Positions 12,523-25,400 of a stretch of 64,000 nucleotides of DNA are shown one piece after another. How positions within the stretch are numbered: position 1 is the stretch's first letter; each line of letters starts with the position of its first letter. Source of the DNA: Azadirachta indica (Eukaryota; Streptophyta; Magnoliopsida; Sapindales; Meliaceae); NCBI GenBank assembly GCA_022749755.1, contig CM040451.1, positions 9,065,871 to 9,129,870 on the forward strand, in the 5' to 3' direction. The position numbers and the translations under genes are program-made. Below the pieces are notes generated by a model. It saw only the letters and a list, made by a program, of their open reading frames with translations, was not told the origin of the DNA and did not search any database.

Positions 12523-14421
12523 TTACCAGTAATCTCTACAAGAACAATGACCATCTTTAAAATGGTGAAACCGACTACGATCCCTAACAATAATCTCTCT
12601 GTCATAAACTTTTGATATTAGTTTGATTGCCAAATGGCAATCTGCACATACTCTCAAATTCTTAACAACCCTAACTGGGGTCCCTGGTGCAGTATTAACA
12701 AGCATGAAAGCAATTGCAATTTTTTCACTATGGTAAGACAAGGCATTCTCTTTTTCTTCCTCTTCTATGTCCGCAAACACATTTTCTGTCCGAGGTATGT
12801 ACCCTTCCAGCTTCAACTTGTTTGTGATCTCAGCCAGCATTGCATATATTTCCTCACTTTGAGGATGAGATCTATCACCCATGAAAAATTCAAAGACACA
12901 ATTTCCCAACTCAACAAGGCTATGCCCCGGAGTCTTTTTCACCCTTTCCCTAACCATTGTCCTTCTAACCTTCTGCACCTCTAACCAGCGTTGCTCATAT
13001 GCATACAGGTTTGACAGGAGCACATAATCCCCACAATGTTTAGGCTCTAATTGCAAGAGTTCCGCTCTTGCAATCTCCCCTATAGCCAGATGGCCATGTA
13101 TTGTACATGCTCCTAACAAGGTCCTCCAAATAACAGCATTAGGTGATATTGGCATGTTTTGAATATATTTGTATGCTTCTTTTACCAAACCTGCCCTACC
13201 CAACAAATCAACCATGCAACCATAATGTTCTATTTTGGGCATAATGCTATATTCATCTTTCATCCTTTTAAAATAACTGAACCCCTCATCAACCATGCCG
13301 CAATGACTACAAGCATACAAGACACCAACAAAAGTTACCTCACCAGGCACAAAGCCCTCTCTCTCCATCTCCTTGAAAAGTTGAAGGGCTTCCTTACCAA
13401 ACCCGTTAACAGCTAACCCAACGACCAAAGTGCTCCAGGAAACTGCATTCCTCTCCCTCATCTTGTAAAACACTTTTTGAGCGTCTCTAATATTCCCACA
13501 CTTACAATAAAAATCCAAAAGGGCATTATTAACATTTACATTCTCACCAAAACCAACTTTCCACGTATACACGTGAGCCCTCCTGCCCAGTGCCAAAGCA
13601 CCAAGCTCAGCACAAGCAGAAAACAGACTAACCATGGTGTACCCATCAGGCTCAACACCCTCCACACCCATTTTCCTGAAAAGGGCCAAAGCTTCGTTTG
13701 GTTTTCCATTTGAAGCAAACGCATTAATTACAGAATTCCAAGCCACAAGATCTCTTTCAGACATTAAATCAAACATTTTATGCGCGCCTTCAACGTACCC
13801 AAAAGCAGCATACATGTGAACCAAGCTGTTTTGAACAAACACCAATGGCTCAAACCCATTTCTTATAACGATGGAATGTATTTGCTCGCCTAATCTAACA
13901 TGTACCAACTTAGCTATTGCTTTTAGAAGAAAAGGGTACGTGTGCGTATCAGGTTTAACGCAAGAAAATTGCATTTTATTGTACAACTCAACTGCTGGAC
14001 TCGGGTTTTCGCTCTCGGCATAACCTCTAATCATAGTATTCCACGTGAAAATATTTGGTTCTTGAATACGAGAAAATATGTTATGAGCATAAGACATTGG
14101 AGCTGAAAGAGATACAAGAGTGTAGACAAGATATTTGCCCAAGTCTGGATTGGTGAGCGGGACACCATGCCTGATAGAGAAGGCATGGACTTGCTTCAGT
14201 TTGATCTTCGAAGACGCACATAATTGCAAGAGTGTGATGCATTTCTTGACCACGGAAGCTATTGGGTTCTCTCCGGAGGTAGAAGTAGAACGGTAGAGCG
14301 ATTTTACATTAGACAGAAGAACCGGGAACTGTTTTTCACTTGGCTGCTTTGACTTTGAGCACATTAGTTCATGTTTGTTCGGCAAAGGAAGACCTTCTTC
14401 TACTCTTATACAAAGTCTCAT
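12523..14421 (-). CDS. PLS-class pentatricopeptide repeat protein with E and DYW domains, 632 aa
   Basis: Single exon, as is usual for this family. Residues 1-60 are a Ser/Lys-rich presequence that would suit a plastid or mitochondrial target. Tandem PPR motifs run from about 90 to 440 (for example NIFTWNTMIRGYAES, DLVAWNSVINAFASNG, NAVSWSTLVVGLAVNG, NAVIWRTLLGACTIHG). The E/E+ region lies at about 440-535. The DYW deaminase-like domain ends the protein: H564-x-E566, C592-x2-C595, H625-C626-x-C628, final DYW 630-632. Nothing is missing from the zinc ligands, so it should be a catalytically complete C-to-U RNA-editing factor. From memory it is closest to Arabidopsis At4g21065; that is unchecked. 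Its RNA target cannot be read safely by eye. Confidence 0.93.
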   Translation of the reverse strand: MRLCIRVEEGLPLPNKHELMCSKSKQPSEKQFPVLLSNVKSLYRSTSTSGENPIASVVKKCITLLQLCASSKIKLKQVHAFSIRHGVPLTNPDLGKYLVYTLVSLSAPMSYAHNIFSRIQEPNIFTWNTMIRGYAESENPSPAVELYNKMQFSCVKPDTHTYPFLLKAIAKLVHVRLGEQIHSIVIRNGFEPLVFVQNSLVHMYAAFGYVEGAHKMFDLMSERDLVAWNSVINAFASNGKPNEALALFRKMGVEGVEPDGYTMVSLFSACAELGALALGRRAHVYTWKVGFGENVNVNNALLDFYCKCGNIRDAQKVFYKMRERNAVSWSTLVVGLAVNGFGKEALQLFKEMEREGFVPGEVTFVGVLYACSHCGMVDEGFSYFKRMKDEYSIMPKIEHYGCMVDLLGRAGLVKEAYKYIQNMPISPNAVIWRTLLGACTIHGHLAIGEIARAELLQLEPKHCGDYVLLSNLYAYEQRWLEVQKVRRTMVRERVKKTPGHSLVELGNCVFEFFMGDRSHPQSEEIYAMLAEITNKLKLEGYIPRTENVFADIEEEEKENALSYHSEKIAIAFMLVNTAPGTPVRVVKNLRVCADCHLAIKLISKVYDREIIVRDRSRFHHFKDGHCSCRDYW

Positions 14422-14972
14422 TTGTCACATTATCATACGCTATCGCTGTGTCGGATGCACGACCTATTAGAATTTGATAGTATAAATGTACAGTACTGAT
14501 AAAGTACATTATTACGGTACACTCCAAAAATTTATCCGTACAAAAATTAGGGGGAGGAAATTTCACCTTCACCAAAGGAAACTAAATCTACTTGTAAGAA
14601 GTAGGAAAGCCTTACACTTCATAAGAGTGTGAAATTCGAATCTTACCTTCCAATTGGAAGAGTCCTTTATCACCTTAATTGTGACCTAAGAGATTTTTTT
14701 GGGGATTATTTTACACAATACTTAAATTTTGGAGAAATATATAGAGTGATTGTGTACAAATTTTCCAATAATAGTCCAAGCAGAGCCATATTACAGAGTG
14801 TTTAAGCAAAACTTTCAATTACTCCAATTGTAGTAACCAACACTTATTGGCAAATATCGCGGGGTAGAAAGATAAGGGATATAAGTACAAGAAGAATAGC
14901 TCGTTCATTGTCTATCGAGCTAATTCAATACATAAGAATCACTTTTCTTTTCAAGGGATTAAAAAGAGAAGA
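14422..14972. other. Spacer between the PPR and BAG genes
   Basis: These 550 bases hold the PPR promoter/leader side and the 3' flank of the BAG gene. I see no convincing TATA box or gene. Confidence 0.5.
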
Positions 14973-16614
14973 TCAATCAAAAATTTCCCATTGGGCGGTG
15001 GATGGAGGAGGAGGATCAAAAGTCTCCCATTTGGTTGTGACAATCACAGGCTTTACATTTGCGTTTGTAATCTTCAGTACATCAAGTGTTTCAACACACT
15101 TCTGAACTCTTTTCCCCTGCAGATTTATGGTAATTAACCATTCAAATCTGATATATTCAGTGCTTGATCAACATTTCAACTTCAATTTTGTCGCTAGATT
15201 ATGTAAAATATACCTGCAAAATTTTCTGAGCAGAGGCGTCTCCCTCTGCAGTAATGGTATCTAGCTTGATTGCTTGTCTCATGAGCATCTCTGTCAGCGT
15301 TGTGATTTGAACTTCTGGTACCTTAACTCCATTTGAGATTGATTTTTCAATTGCAGAAACCTGTTATCAAAAAGAAAATAATTAAAACCAGTGGATAGGC
15401 CCACATAAAGGGGGCTGGACGGTCCAGATTCTACAACCAATGATGATTCAGAACCCATCTGTAAGTTGATGAAACACCCACATCATAGCCAGCTGTTTGA
15501 TCATGACAGTAAAAAACTGTCACCCACTTTTGACTCTCTACACAATACTCCCTAATCCCCATCCAACGGCTGTTATTCATTTTAAGACAAAGACTAACCT
15601 GCTCTGCAAGTTTATCAACCTCCATGGACACGTTTGAGATGGCGCGATGAGCGCTCTGGATCCTGGCATTTCGACGCATCTCAATGAATCTCCTCTCGAT
15701 GCTTGCTGGATCCTCGATTAGTATGACTTTTGATCGGTCTTTGACTCCGCACATGTCTAAATACTCCCCATTTTCTCTCTCTTTCCCCCGGAAAATCAGC
15801 CTTTGGTCACCTGCCTGTAACCCTGTCTCTCCCGTCAACACCTTCTTCAGCTCTCCTGTTAAGTCAACCAATCACTGCTTTTACTTTCGTAATCACCATG
15901 CATTTGCATTTCATTTCCATAATCTCTCATCTTAAATTACAGCGCCATCTTGCCATTTAAACAGTAACTATTTAAAAATATTTAATTAAAGCTTAAAATA
16001 ATCAATATAAAAGAAAATTATTGTTGTTACTAGATTCAAATTAACTTTCACACCAAAATTAAAAAGAAATTTTTTTTTAAATATATAGAATATAAAAAAA
16101 AATAAAATTTTGAAAATTTTGATACACATTATGGTAATGGAGATCTGTAATATAGAGTTGTATGGTTGTTTTGTTGCCAAGAATATGAAATGAAGTAAAA
16201 AAGGGAAGCAAGAGGACGTGATAGTATTAAATAAAAAGAAAACCCAACGAATATACGTTTCTTCTCTACCATAATGTGAACTTACTTACCATCATTACAC
16301 GTCATTATTATTTTTCTTCCATTTTCTAACCAACCAAACAGAAAATGAAAAAGTTAAGTTACTAAAATGAACTAAGATCTAACCATCTTACCGAAAGTTG
16401 CCTGAGAATTCACCAAGATCTCGTACCGGAGCGCGCCGAAAGCAATCCTAAGGCGTATATTCGGTACCGGAACATCCGTTTTCTCACTTCTCTTTTGCAC
16501 CAACATGCCTCCGGGCCTCACTTCACAGTCAATCTGTTCTTCTATTGATGTAGACGACGTCGTCGTCGAGCACTCGTGCATTTTACCATACGCATTAGAC
16601 CTGCGCTTGATCAT
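14973..16614 (-). CDS. BAG-family co-chaperone (ubiquitin-like plus BAG domain), 256 aa
   Basis: Four exons on the minus strand: 16392-16614, 15599-15855, 15214-15360 and 14973-15116. All have GT-AG borders and matching phases. Order: a polar N-terminus with the family block EVRPGGMLVQKR (31-42); a ubiquitin-like domain at about 51-122 (ending GVKDRSKVILIEDP); a BAG domain at about 141-226; and a short tail with KWETFD and QWEIFD separated by prolines. This matches plant BAG1-4 proteins, which bind the Hsp70 ATPase domain as nucleotide-exchange factors and act in stress and cell-death control. The acidic-aromatic tail is, as far as I remember, usual for this subgroup. The 500-base intron 1 is AT-rich. 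The subgroup is clear; which of BAG1-4 is not. Confidence 0.92.
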
Positions 16615-16778
16615 ATTTCTTCACCTATAGTCTTCAGAAACAACTTCCGACTTTCCCGGGAAAAAACACGATTCGAATATTTTCTCGCGAAGGTGAGGGA
16701 AAATATCTCAAGGCATGAATATGGACTCGGTTATATTCTTAGCTGCCGACACAAACCGAGCGTAACATGTGTTGTGGG

Positions 16779-16789
16779 CTTTTATATGG
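16779..16789 (-). promoter_or_regulatory. Probable TATA box of the BAG gene
   Basis: On the minus strand this reads CCATATAAAAG, about 165-175 bases upstream of the BAG ATG at 16614. The DNA between is less AT-rich than the surroundings and fits a 5' leader. Confidence 0.5.
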
Positions 16790-17715
16790 TGTGTTGAGGT
16801 TTTGCTTCAAAGACATGAGAAAAATGACAGGAAATTTTTAAGCCAATGAGAGTAGTGCCACGTGTTAGGTTTTGTCAGATTGTTTGTAGTGACAGCTAAG
16901 CACGGTGCTTGCCGACAGCTTAAGGAAACATCCGAGAGAAGTGAAAACTGAGGTATGATTTACGGGTGGCGTTGCTCCCGGACACGTGGAGGTTATTTAT
17001 TGGTTCAACGCGTATGGGACATAACAAAATCGATCCTTTCATTTCTGAAACTCATTTTCTGATTGGTGTTCATCGTTTGTGAGCAGTCACTATTATTTCT
17101 TCAAAATTTTTTCTCTCTCTCTCTCCTTTTTTTCACTCTTAAGGCGCCGATTGGTTTGGTTTTTAAAAACGTTTTGTTAACTAAAAATACATTTTTAAAT
17201 TTTAACTACAAATAAAAAAATATTTACTTAAAAAATGTTTTCAAATTTTAAATAAAAATAAAATTATTTTTTATTAATTTCTAAAAATATTTTTTAAAAT
17301 TAATTACAAATTTTTGAAATAATAAAATTTATTTATTTTCAAAAAAATATCAAACTCGTGATCATTATATTTTATTTTTAAAAACTAATTTTAAGGAACA
17401 CCATCAAACATCATTTTTATTTTAAAAAAATATTTTTAGAAAAAAATATTATAGCCTACATTCGGTTTAATTAACGAAATATTTGCATTCCTAATTTTTC
17501 TATAATTAACTAAGGAAACTAATTTCATATTAAAATACTTCTCTTATAGATTATAGTTAGAGATGGCCAAAATCGAGTTTAGCTTGATTTTCTTAAAACT
17601 ATATCGAACCTAAAATACATATATTATGGAAACGAATTAAATTAAATTAATTTAGTTCAGCTCAATTTTGTTCAATAGTTGATTCTACTTCAATTTCGAT
17701 TTCAAGCACTTTAAC

Positions 17716-17771
17716 ATATTTTCTTATAATTATGTAATTTATATATAAATTACATAATTATAAGAAAATAT
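17716..17771. repeat. 56-bp perfect palindrome
   Basis: Two 28-base arms are exact reverse complements with no spacer; the centre falls between 17743 and 17744. The outermost arm reads ATATTTTCTTATAATTATG and the centre TTATATATAA. I checked it base pair by base pair. The symmetry extends a further four pairs on each side past one mismatch (17715 against 17772). Confidence 0.95.
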
Positions 17772-18997
17772 TTTAAAATTATAAAAAAAAAATATTTAAA
17801 ATTTATAATAATTAACTTTATATTTATGTAGATTTATGTAAATAATTATAAATATTTTATTTTGTTTATAATTTTATTAAAATTAGGAATTTAAATGACA
17901 TTTTATACTCGGTTAAGGTTTATTTTTATCCAAACTCGAACTAAACCATTTACTTCAAAACCGAATTTAAACCAAACTTATTTTAAAATCAATCAATTCG
18001 ACTCGATTTGATTTGGTTAGGTATTTTTACTCAATCCTAACTATAGCCACATTTTATATTTAAAATAAATGTTACATTAACTTTAAATTACTTTCAAGTA
18101 ATGATATAATTTTAACATATTTAAAGTGAGAAATCATACTTTTTACTCAAAATATCAAATATCTTGATATTATACTTAAAAGTTATTGTAGTTTATTTTC
18201 AATATATAAATAATTCATTAAATTTTTAAAAATATTGTATAATTATATTTAAACATTTAAGTCACTTTTTGATCAACAACTTTATCTTTACATTAATTAT
18301 TTAAAAAAAAAAAAATACAATTTCCTAATTTGATAGTTGAAAAATGTGGGAGAAAAGGCAAAGAAAGCGAAGGGAAATTGCGAAAGTATAGTTTTATGGC
18401 TACAAAAACATTTTGGTCCAAAATTGATTTCTCAAGCTAGTTGTGAAAAATAATTTTGAAGATGGTTATTTTTGTAAATTAGACTTAAATATTGGCTATA
18501 ACAAAAAATTTTCCTTCAAAATAATTATATGAAACGAAACCATATCAAGCAATTTAAATGGGTCCCACAAACATTAGGTTGGTGATCAGGCGCCATCAGA
18601 TGTAGATCTAGGGGTGGAGGAGAGCTAGCAAACTAACCGTAATTTGAAAAGTCGGTTAATTGTTGCTTAGATTGGTAATTATGTTAGGAAGGGATAATCA
18701 AGTCTTAACAACTTGTAGTTAAGGATCAAAATCAAATCCGATTAGTCGATTACTATTTCATTGGCCCAAGTGGGTAGTTGACTTTTAACAGCGCGGGCAT
18801 CGGGTCAAATGTTAAATTGGAATTTGTGATCATAAATTTACTCTTTTCTTAGTTTGAGTACGTGAGATTGTATAGGGTTTGCACACGCAATTGCAATCCT
18901 TGGACGACCGAAATAGTCAGTTTGTTATTCCTTGTGCTTGATAATTATTTTTTTAATTTGATTAAAAAAATTATTTGCATACTATAAGCATTATGGA

Positions 18998-19390
18998 CAT
19001 GTTTGGTAGATGAATCTAAATTGCACTATTTTACTGTTTACAACAAATTTTTTTGTCTAGTATTTAGTACGGAGATTGAACTATATAAAAACTAAAAATA
19101 ATAGAGATTTACACTCCTCAAATTTGACCTACTCTCCTATTAGGTCAAGGTCATATTATACTATTTTTATTTATTCATTTAAAAAAATAATTTATAAAAA
19201 TAATTTAATTATTAACTAAAAATAATAATTTATAATTAAATAATTATTTTGTATAACTAATATATTATAATATAATATCACACCAAGTATAGTACTGTAT
19301 TAAATTTTATCCAATATAATCCATTACAATTCAATTGAATTTACTCCATTACAATTTAATACAGTTCAATACGTCTTGCCAAACGCACCC
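18998..19390. mobile_element. MITE-like element, about 390 bp
   Basis: The left end is CATGTTTGGTAGA and the right end CTTGCCAAACGCACCC, an imperfect terminal inversion. TATGGA lies directly outside on both sides (18992-18997 and 19391-19396), a likely target duplication. The inner right part has repeated phrases of the type ATCCATTACAATTCAAT and ACAGTTCAATAC. Related copies stand upstream of both decarboxylase genes (about 29333-29755 and 50345-50767). It is non-coding. Confidence 0.55.
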
Positions 19391-20474
19391 TATGGATTAT
19401 TGATTTTGTGCATGTATATAAATATTACTACGTGTTAAAAATTTTAAATTATTAAATTTATTAATGTTTTAATTATGCATTCTTGATTTTTTTAATTACA
19501 TATTACATTTATAATGTAATCAAGTGATATTAAACGATAATTTTTTAAAAATCTAGAGTTTTAATTAAATTTAATCTAACGTCTCTAGAAAATCAATACC
19601 AAATTCAAATGAAATTAGCCTCCATAATTTTTTTAGTGAAACTTGACTTCTACCATTTATAATTGACACTCTTAATTCTTGAATACACAAAATAATTAAA
19701 CTATATGAAAATAATGTTTAAATAAATTCTGTAATGTATTCCTTTAAAACCTAATTAATATATTAATATGTGTTCTTAAGCGTAGAACAAGAGATTTGAA
19801 ACATGTTTAACATTCCCACATGAGTTCAAATTTGAGCAACACTAGATAGTAAATATTGGATTTTTCACCAAAAATAGTTTATATTAATTTCTATTTTACA
19901 ATATCAAACTTTTGTAGATACACTGACTATACACTTGTTTTAAGATTTGAATATTTATAGCTAGTATTAAAATTATTAGATATTTATTCTATATTTGAAT
20001 TGTATTTTTCAGATTTAAAATTTATAATATAGTACAAATAATTACTATCTATATCACGATTTTATCAATATCAGGTCATATAATTGTATTTAATCAATGT
20101 TAGATTGTATCAAAATGATTCAATATACTTTTCATTATGGATGGCAAGTAGTTGGGAGATCTTTGTTTTCCACCCAGTTTTAATTTTAATTTTCGTTTTT
20201 TACTTTATTTTCCAATAAAATTTAATGAAGCGGGATGAAGAATCTCTGTATAAAGAATAAATTTTCTATCCCAACTTATTTTTTTATTTTCATATTTATT
20301 TTTATTAAATATTAATTGAAAATATCATTAATATATTATGCTATTATTCACATGTAATAGTTATGTTAAAAATATAAACTTGACTTGATAGGATAAAAAA
20401 TTTATAAATTATAAATTTTTTTTAGTTAAATATTGTTCACTTACATATATTTTTTTATTTTAAAAATAATATAT

Positions 20475-20498
20475 TATATATATATATATATATATATA
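20475..20498. repeat. AT dinucleotide microsatellite
   Basis: A run of about twelve TA units, followed by a short G-rich step (CGAGGGAGGGGG). Confidence 0.9.
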
Positions 20499-21774
20499 CG
20501 AGGGAGGGGGAATATTAAATTGTTCCCCATCCCAATAATAATACGAGTAATAATATTTGCCATAGAAAATTTTATCACTCTTACTTTTTACATTTGGACG
20601 AGATTATTACTTAAAAAAAAAGAAATAAAATAAAATACATAAAATTTGTTAGACATTACATCTTCCATTGCCCACCCTAGAAACATCAATACAAAACATT
20701 ACTAAAAAAATTTTGGACTCTTTATTACACAACTACCTTACATTTTGTGTGTCTCCATGCAGGATGAGCAAAGAAGATTCTGTGTTATTGTGTTTCAGTC
20801 CCCTTCGTTGGGAAATCATAATACGCTGCCATTGCAAAACCCGGTTTGTCCATTCCAAGTAGGGACTTCTGTGTTATTGAATTGATACTCGTGAGCCCGT
20901 TTAGGTGGTGGGCCGTAAGATAACGGACATGGATACAGACACATACAGCTGACTATGAATGTCTCGATCCAGATTCTAGAAGGCTAGCATCATGTGTAAC
21001 CCTGCCCACTTGAGCCCTTCGCAATTATTGCGTTTATCATATTATTTAAATTTTCTTTGTAAATTTTCTTTCAATCCAACAACTAATGAATTTTAACTTT
21101 TATTAATTAAAATTATTATCGATAAAATTCTCAAGCAAACTCGATGAACCATAAATTTTGTACTCGGTAGTGCTCGTTTTTAAATTGGATCGAGGTCTAT
21201 AAAGTACTATTAATTATTTGATTAAAATATTAACAAAAATCCATGGATATATTAAAATTATGTGCTCTCAGAATTAATATTAAAATATTTTTAATTTTAT
21301 AAAATTATAAAGGCAAAAATTGTCAATATAATTTCTTTAAAAAAATTTAATCATTAAAATCTATTGACGTTTGTTTAATTTTATTTTTTGCAAGTAAAAA
21401 AATTTTTTTTAATGATAATTTTTTTAAAATTTTAAATATTATTTAGTTGACATTAAATAAGAGTTTTGAGTATTTAAAACACTTTTTTATAGAAGAATTC
21501 TAAAATTTAGCATATTAATTGTAAAATTTTTTAAATTTTATTTTAAAAGATTTTTATATTAATTTTTAAAATATATTAAAAGTTTGTTTATTTAAATAAC
21601 TTTTTAAAATTATTTACAATAATTAAACGATTAAATAAAAATATATATATATTTTAAAATTTCTATTTAAAAAGTGATACAAAATGGATCTTTAATATCA
21701 TATAAAAAATCTGAAATTTGCATGATATATATATAGTGGTGGAGCAGGGGCAGCTACATAATTCCACGTGGTAA

Positions 21775-21780
21775 GGTGGA
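21775..21780. promoter_or_regulatory. G-box CACGTG
   Basis: A perfect CACGTG inside CCACGTGG, about 670 bases upstream of the MED19 ATG. It is a candidate bZIP/bHLH binding site; a second one lies at 21926. Confidence 0.4.
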
Positions 21781-21925
21781 CGGGAGCAAATCAATCATGA
21801 CGTGGGTTCACTTCTTAGCTGTCTATGACCGACATTCATAATTTGTCGTCCGCTTGGCTCAGCCATAAATTGACAAATTCGCCAACTTTGTTCTTTGACG
21901 GCTGATGAGGGCACAAGCACGGGTC

Positions 21926-21931
21926 CACGTG
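21926..21931. promoter_or_regulatory. G-box CACGTG
   Basis: A second perfect CACGTG inside CCACGTGG, about 520 bases upstream of the MED19 ATG. A nearby GTCACGTCATC adds an ACGT core. Two such palindromes within 150 bases suggest a real promoter element. Confidence 0.4.
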
Positions 21932-22416
21932 GCCATAAAAAATGTCACGTCATCCAAAATCACACAGCTATTTTTAGTCCTCATGAACCATAATGAAGTT
22001 GCCTCGTACCAAATTGCAAGCGGCAGATGCAGACTATTTATTTATTTGTTTTTAAAATAAATTAACTTCTGGATCTTTCCATAAGAAGGTTGAGGTAAAG
22101 CCGTGATGGTGTTTCTAGCAATTTTACCATCCGTTGCTTTCATTTTCTTTCCTTCTAATATGTTCGACATTAAAAATCAAAACTTTTTCCCTCCCTAATT
22201 CTCGTCTACGGATACGATCACTACAGATCATTTCCAACAGCCAATCTTCTCCGTCGAATCTCTCTGTTACTACTCGCTTCCTCATTGCTTAGTAGTTGCT
22301 TGATTGAAGACGCTTAAGCTTAGAAACGAAATGTTAAGCTTTAATTTTACATATGCGAGTAACTTCTAGTAGTTATTTATTTTTTATTTTTATTAATTTT
22401 TGCATGTAGTAACAGA

Positions 22417-22446
22417 TGAAAATGATCGTTGTGCAGCATTTCTGAT
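22417..22446 (+). promoter_or_regulatory. Possible upstream mini-ORF overlapping the MED19 start
   Basis: An ATG about 30 bases before the MED19 ATG opens a nine-codon frame (MKMIVVQHF). Its TGA shares bases with the MED19 ATG (CTGATGG). This matters only if the leader exon includes it; acceptor-like TGTAG, ACAG and GCAG sites nearby leave that open. Confidence 0.35.
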
Positions 22447-25400
22447 GGATCTTGAAGGCAAAAAATTTGGATTCGGTGAGATGTCTTGTTTTTAAGTATA
22501 ATCGGCGTATTTGTTTGGTTGTTTAGTTGTCAAGAGTAGCAAGAATTGAATATGTATTGACTTGATGACAAGTGTCTGTTAGACATTCTGTACGTAGATT
22601 TATTCGTTTTTGTGGCATGTATGTTTGTGTTCTTGAATTCACTGCTTATCGGAGCTTCACGCCAAGAAGAGTGTCTCGTGAGGTTTAAACACAGTGATAT
22701 AGCAATTTGAGCTACGTGAAATCCTTTTGATCATGAGGTGATCGTTTGGAAGAGTTTTGAGAAAGGATGCGCTCAAATATATTTGAATGAGTTAACACTT
22801 GCACTTGGTATTCTAAACATTTTGAAAGGTTGCATGTTATGGATGTTTGCATTTTCCAAAGAAATGAACAACCTACAGGCGGCTGTTGTTTGACACCATT
22901 TTCCATTTTAGATTTTTGAAGAGGAGGAGGTTTGATTACTACGATTTATTCTGGTTTCTCAATCATATTGTGGAGTAAGGACACAGGTCGCATTTGTCTT
23001 AAGTATTATAATGTGAATTTGTTATTTTTATTGATATTCGATTAAATTGATAATGGAATATTTCAATTTGTATTCTTTTCATATCAATTTTGATGATATT
23101 TAAATTTGAAGGTCCAATTTGTAATATGGGCCAACCTTTGTTGAGGTTTGTTTCATGGTGGATTATTTTTGCTGAAAACATTTTAGGAAGTGATGATAAC
23201 TTTTTTGTTTTTTCAATCTATCATCTGATCCATTTTTATGGTTCATATATTGCATAATGAAGGAATTTGATAGATTGTCATTTCTATTCTTCAACCCTCC
23301 AAAATTTGAATTTTTTGGTTTGCTTCGTCATTTTGGATTCACTGATACTGGAGCTTCACTATGGAATGAGCGTCATTGTGAGGTTTAGATACAGTGATAT
23401 AACAATTTGAGTTTAATCAGATCCTTCTGATTGTGAAATGATAACTTGAAGGATTAAAGATTCGCAAAAAGCTCAAACATATTGAAATCTTGCTTAATGT
23501 GAAGCACTTTGTTGACTCTTGAGCAGCTATTAGTGGAGGAAAATGGATTAGCATAATTTAGATAAATTCACATAGATTCCATTCAAATGACATGTAAGCT
23601 GTAATCACTTTGCAACTTCTGAAGTTGGACCAGTAAAAGTATTTTATACTGTGTCTTCATTAATTTGCTGTTGTATCTATGCTTCTCTCTATTATGACTA
23701 TAATTCTGGTTGTTTTGGCTGTTATCAAGATTCATTGAGTTAAATTGGTGGTTCTCAATCTGTTGTCCTGAAGTTTTTTATGTTTTCCAAATATATGAGA
23801 ATGACCAGATTCTGGGTCGATGGTGTGAATTTTTGCATTGCATGCTTGTGTTTGAAGCAGTGACTAAACTATTGTTTGAATAAATCACAAGTACACATGT
23901 TAACAAAGATATATATTGTATGTTCAACATGTAAGTTAACATGTGTTTCTTCCATTCTGTTACTAAATGCAAAAAATATATGTAACCTGTTCAAGCCAGG
24001 TTGGACTTATCTTAAATCTAGGTCAAACTGAGCCCAAGCTCTCTCACTCAAGCTTAATCAAACATATGTAAAGAAAACGTGTTAAGTGGTGCAAAAGTAT
24101 CCATATAGAACTAAAGCCTGCTTGAGTTTTGGGTGGTAATTGATTCTAAAAGTCAAGAGCTCCTGTGTTTTTGCTATAACACATGTTATTTATTTTTGTT
24201 TGCCATTAATGAAGTCCCTCCATTGGTCGCAGATATGAGCAACGGCTATTAGGCATGCATGTCTTGGGAGATATTTAACTCTAGTGATGTCCAGTTTTAG
24301 TTTCTTTCTTTTTTTTTTTTCTCCTGTTAAGTGCACTCTTATCACTTTGTTTGACTGAGGCCCTTTCTTTGACAATTAGGTCCTAGGGAACTTGGTGGTG
24401 CTGTTGATCTCATAAATCAGTTTAAGCTTTGGCCTCACCATGAACTCTTTTGCAAGAGGGCAATTCCTTTGTCATTATCAGAGACTCACTATCTCCAAAA
24501 TGTGGTGGGAGATACAAAAATTAGGAAAGGGGAAGGGATGGAATTGGATCAACTCCTCCACAATTTCTCCCATTTGAATGGTATATGTACTTTTGACTTG
24601 GATATACTCAGGGAAGCCTTTCGAATGAGAGATTTAACTCCTATTGACCTACCTTCTGTAAGACATTTACTAGACATGTATTTGTCAATTTATTCATTCA
24701 ACATTGTTCTTATTTTTTGTCCCTGATTAAGGTGTGGATCTCATTAGTCCTGTGCTTCAGCTTCTGGTTGGCTTTGCTTTTCTGTGGTTGCATTTTGCTC
24801 ATAATAAATTGAAACTCAAGAGAAAATAATCTAAAGTTCCTCTGTGAGTTTGTCACCTTCATTGTGGTGTTAACAGTTAGAAAAGGGGATTCCTGTGGAA
24901 ATAAAGTCAAACAGTGAGTCAAAAGACAAAAAGAGGAAGCGAAGAAAGCACAGAGGCAAAGATCATATATGGCATAAGCACTGTCACAAGGACAATAGTA
25001 ATGATGAAAATAAAAATAGAAGTGTGCAGAATGATTCTGGTTCTGAGTTCCTGAAGCAACAGCTAGACAAGGTTTGTCCTCCATTAGAAGTTATTTCATG
25101 TTTAACATTGATTTCTTTCTCTTCTAGTGAATAGACCCGCTATTTGGGTTCCACAAATACTTTTTTTTATGCATTTACACATACATATCTTAGCACAAGT
25201 CCAGGGAAACTGCTTTAAAAGCCCTAATAGTTATTTTTATGCTTCTCTATCCAATTCAGAAGAGGAGGCATGATGAGAGTGGTGATCTATTTTCAAGCAT
25301 CTGGAATTATAACAGCCAGGTAATAGAGGCATGTTGGAATTGGTAGTTCTTTCCATGTCTTCTCTCCTTTCTTGCTAGAAGTTTCTGTTCTTAACTAAAT

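Larger units (their letters stand above)
16615..22190. other. Long intergenic region between BAG and MED19
   Basis: About 5.6 kb without a supportable gene. It contains the BAG promoter (to about 17100), an AT-rich repeat with weakly inverted ends at about 17150-17450, a 56-bp perfect palindrome (17716-17771), a MITE (18998-19390), an AT microsatellite (20475-20498), an AT-rich repeat (21400-21660) and a promoter-like stretch with two G-boxes (21775, 21926) before MED19. Short open frames here, such as 20668-20862, show no protein-like pattern. Confidence 0.6.

Noticed and set aside
14590..14700. Possible SINE-like tail (phrases such as GTGAAATTCGAATCTTACC)
   Set aside because: I could not find A/B boxes or a second clear copy; similar phrases near 25540 and 19790 are too weak.
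20668..20862. 64-codon plus-strand frame in the BAG-MED19 spacer
   Set aside because: No recognisable motif, no splice or promoter context, and length expected by chance.
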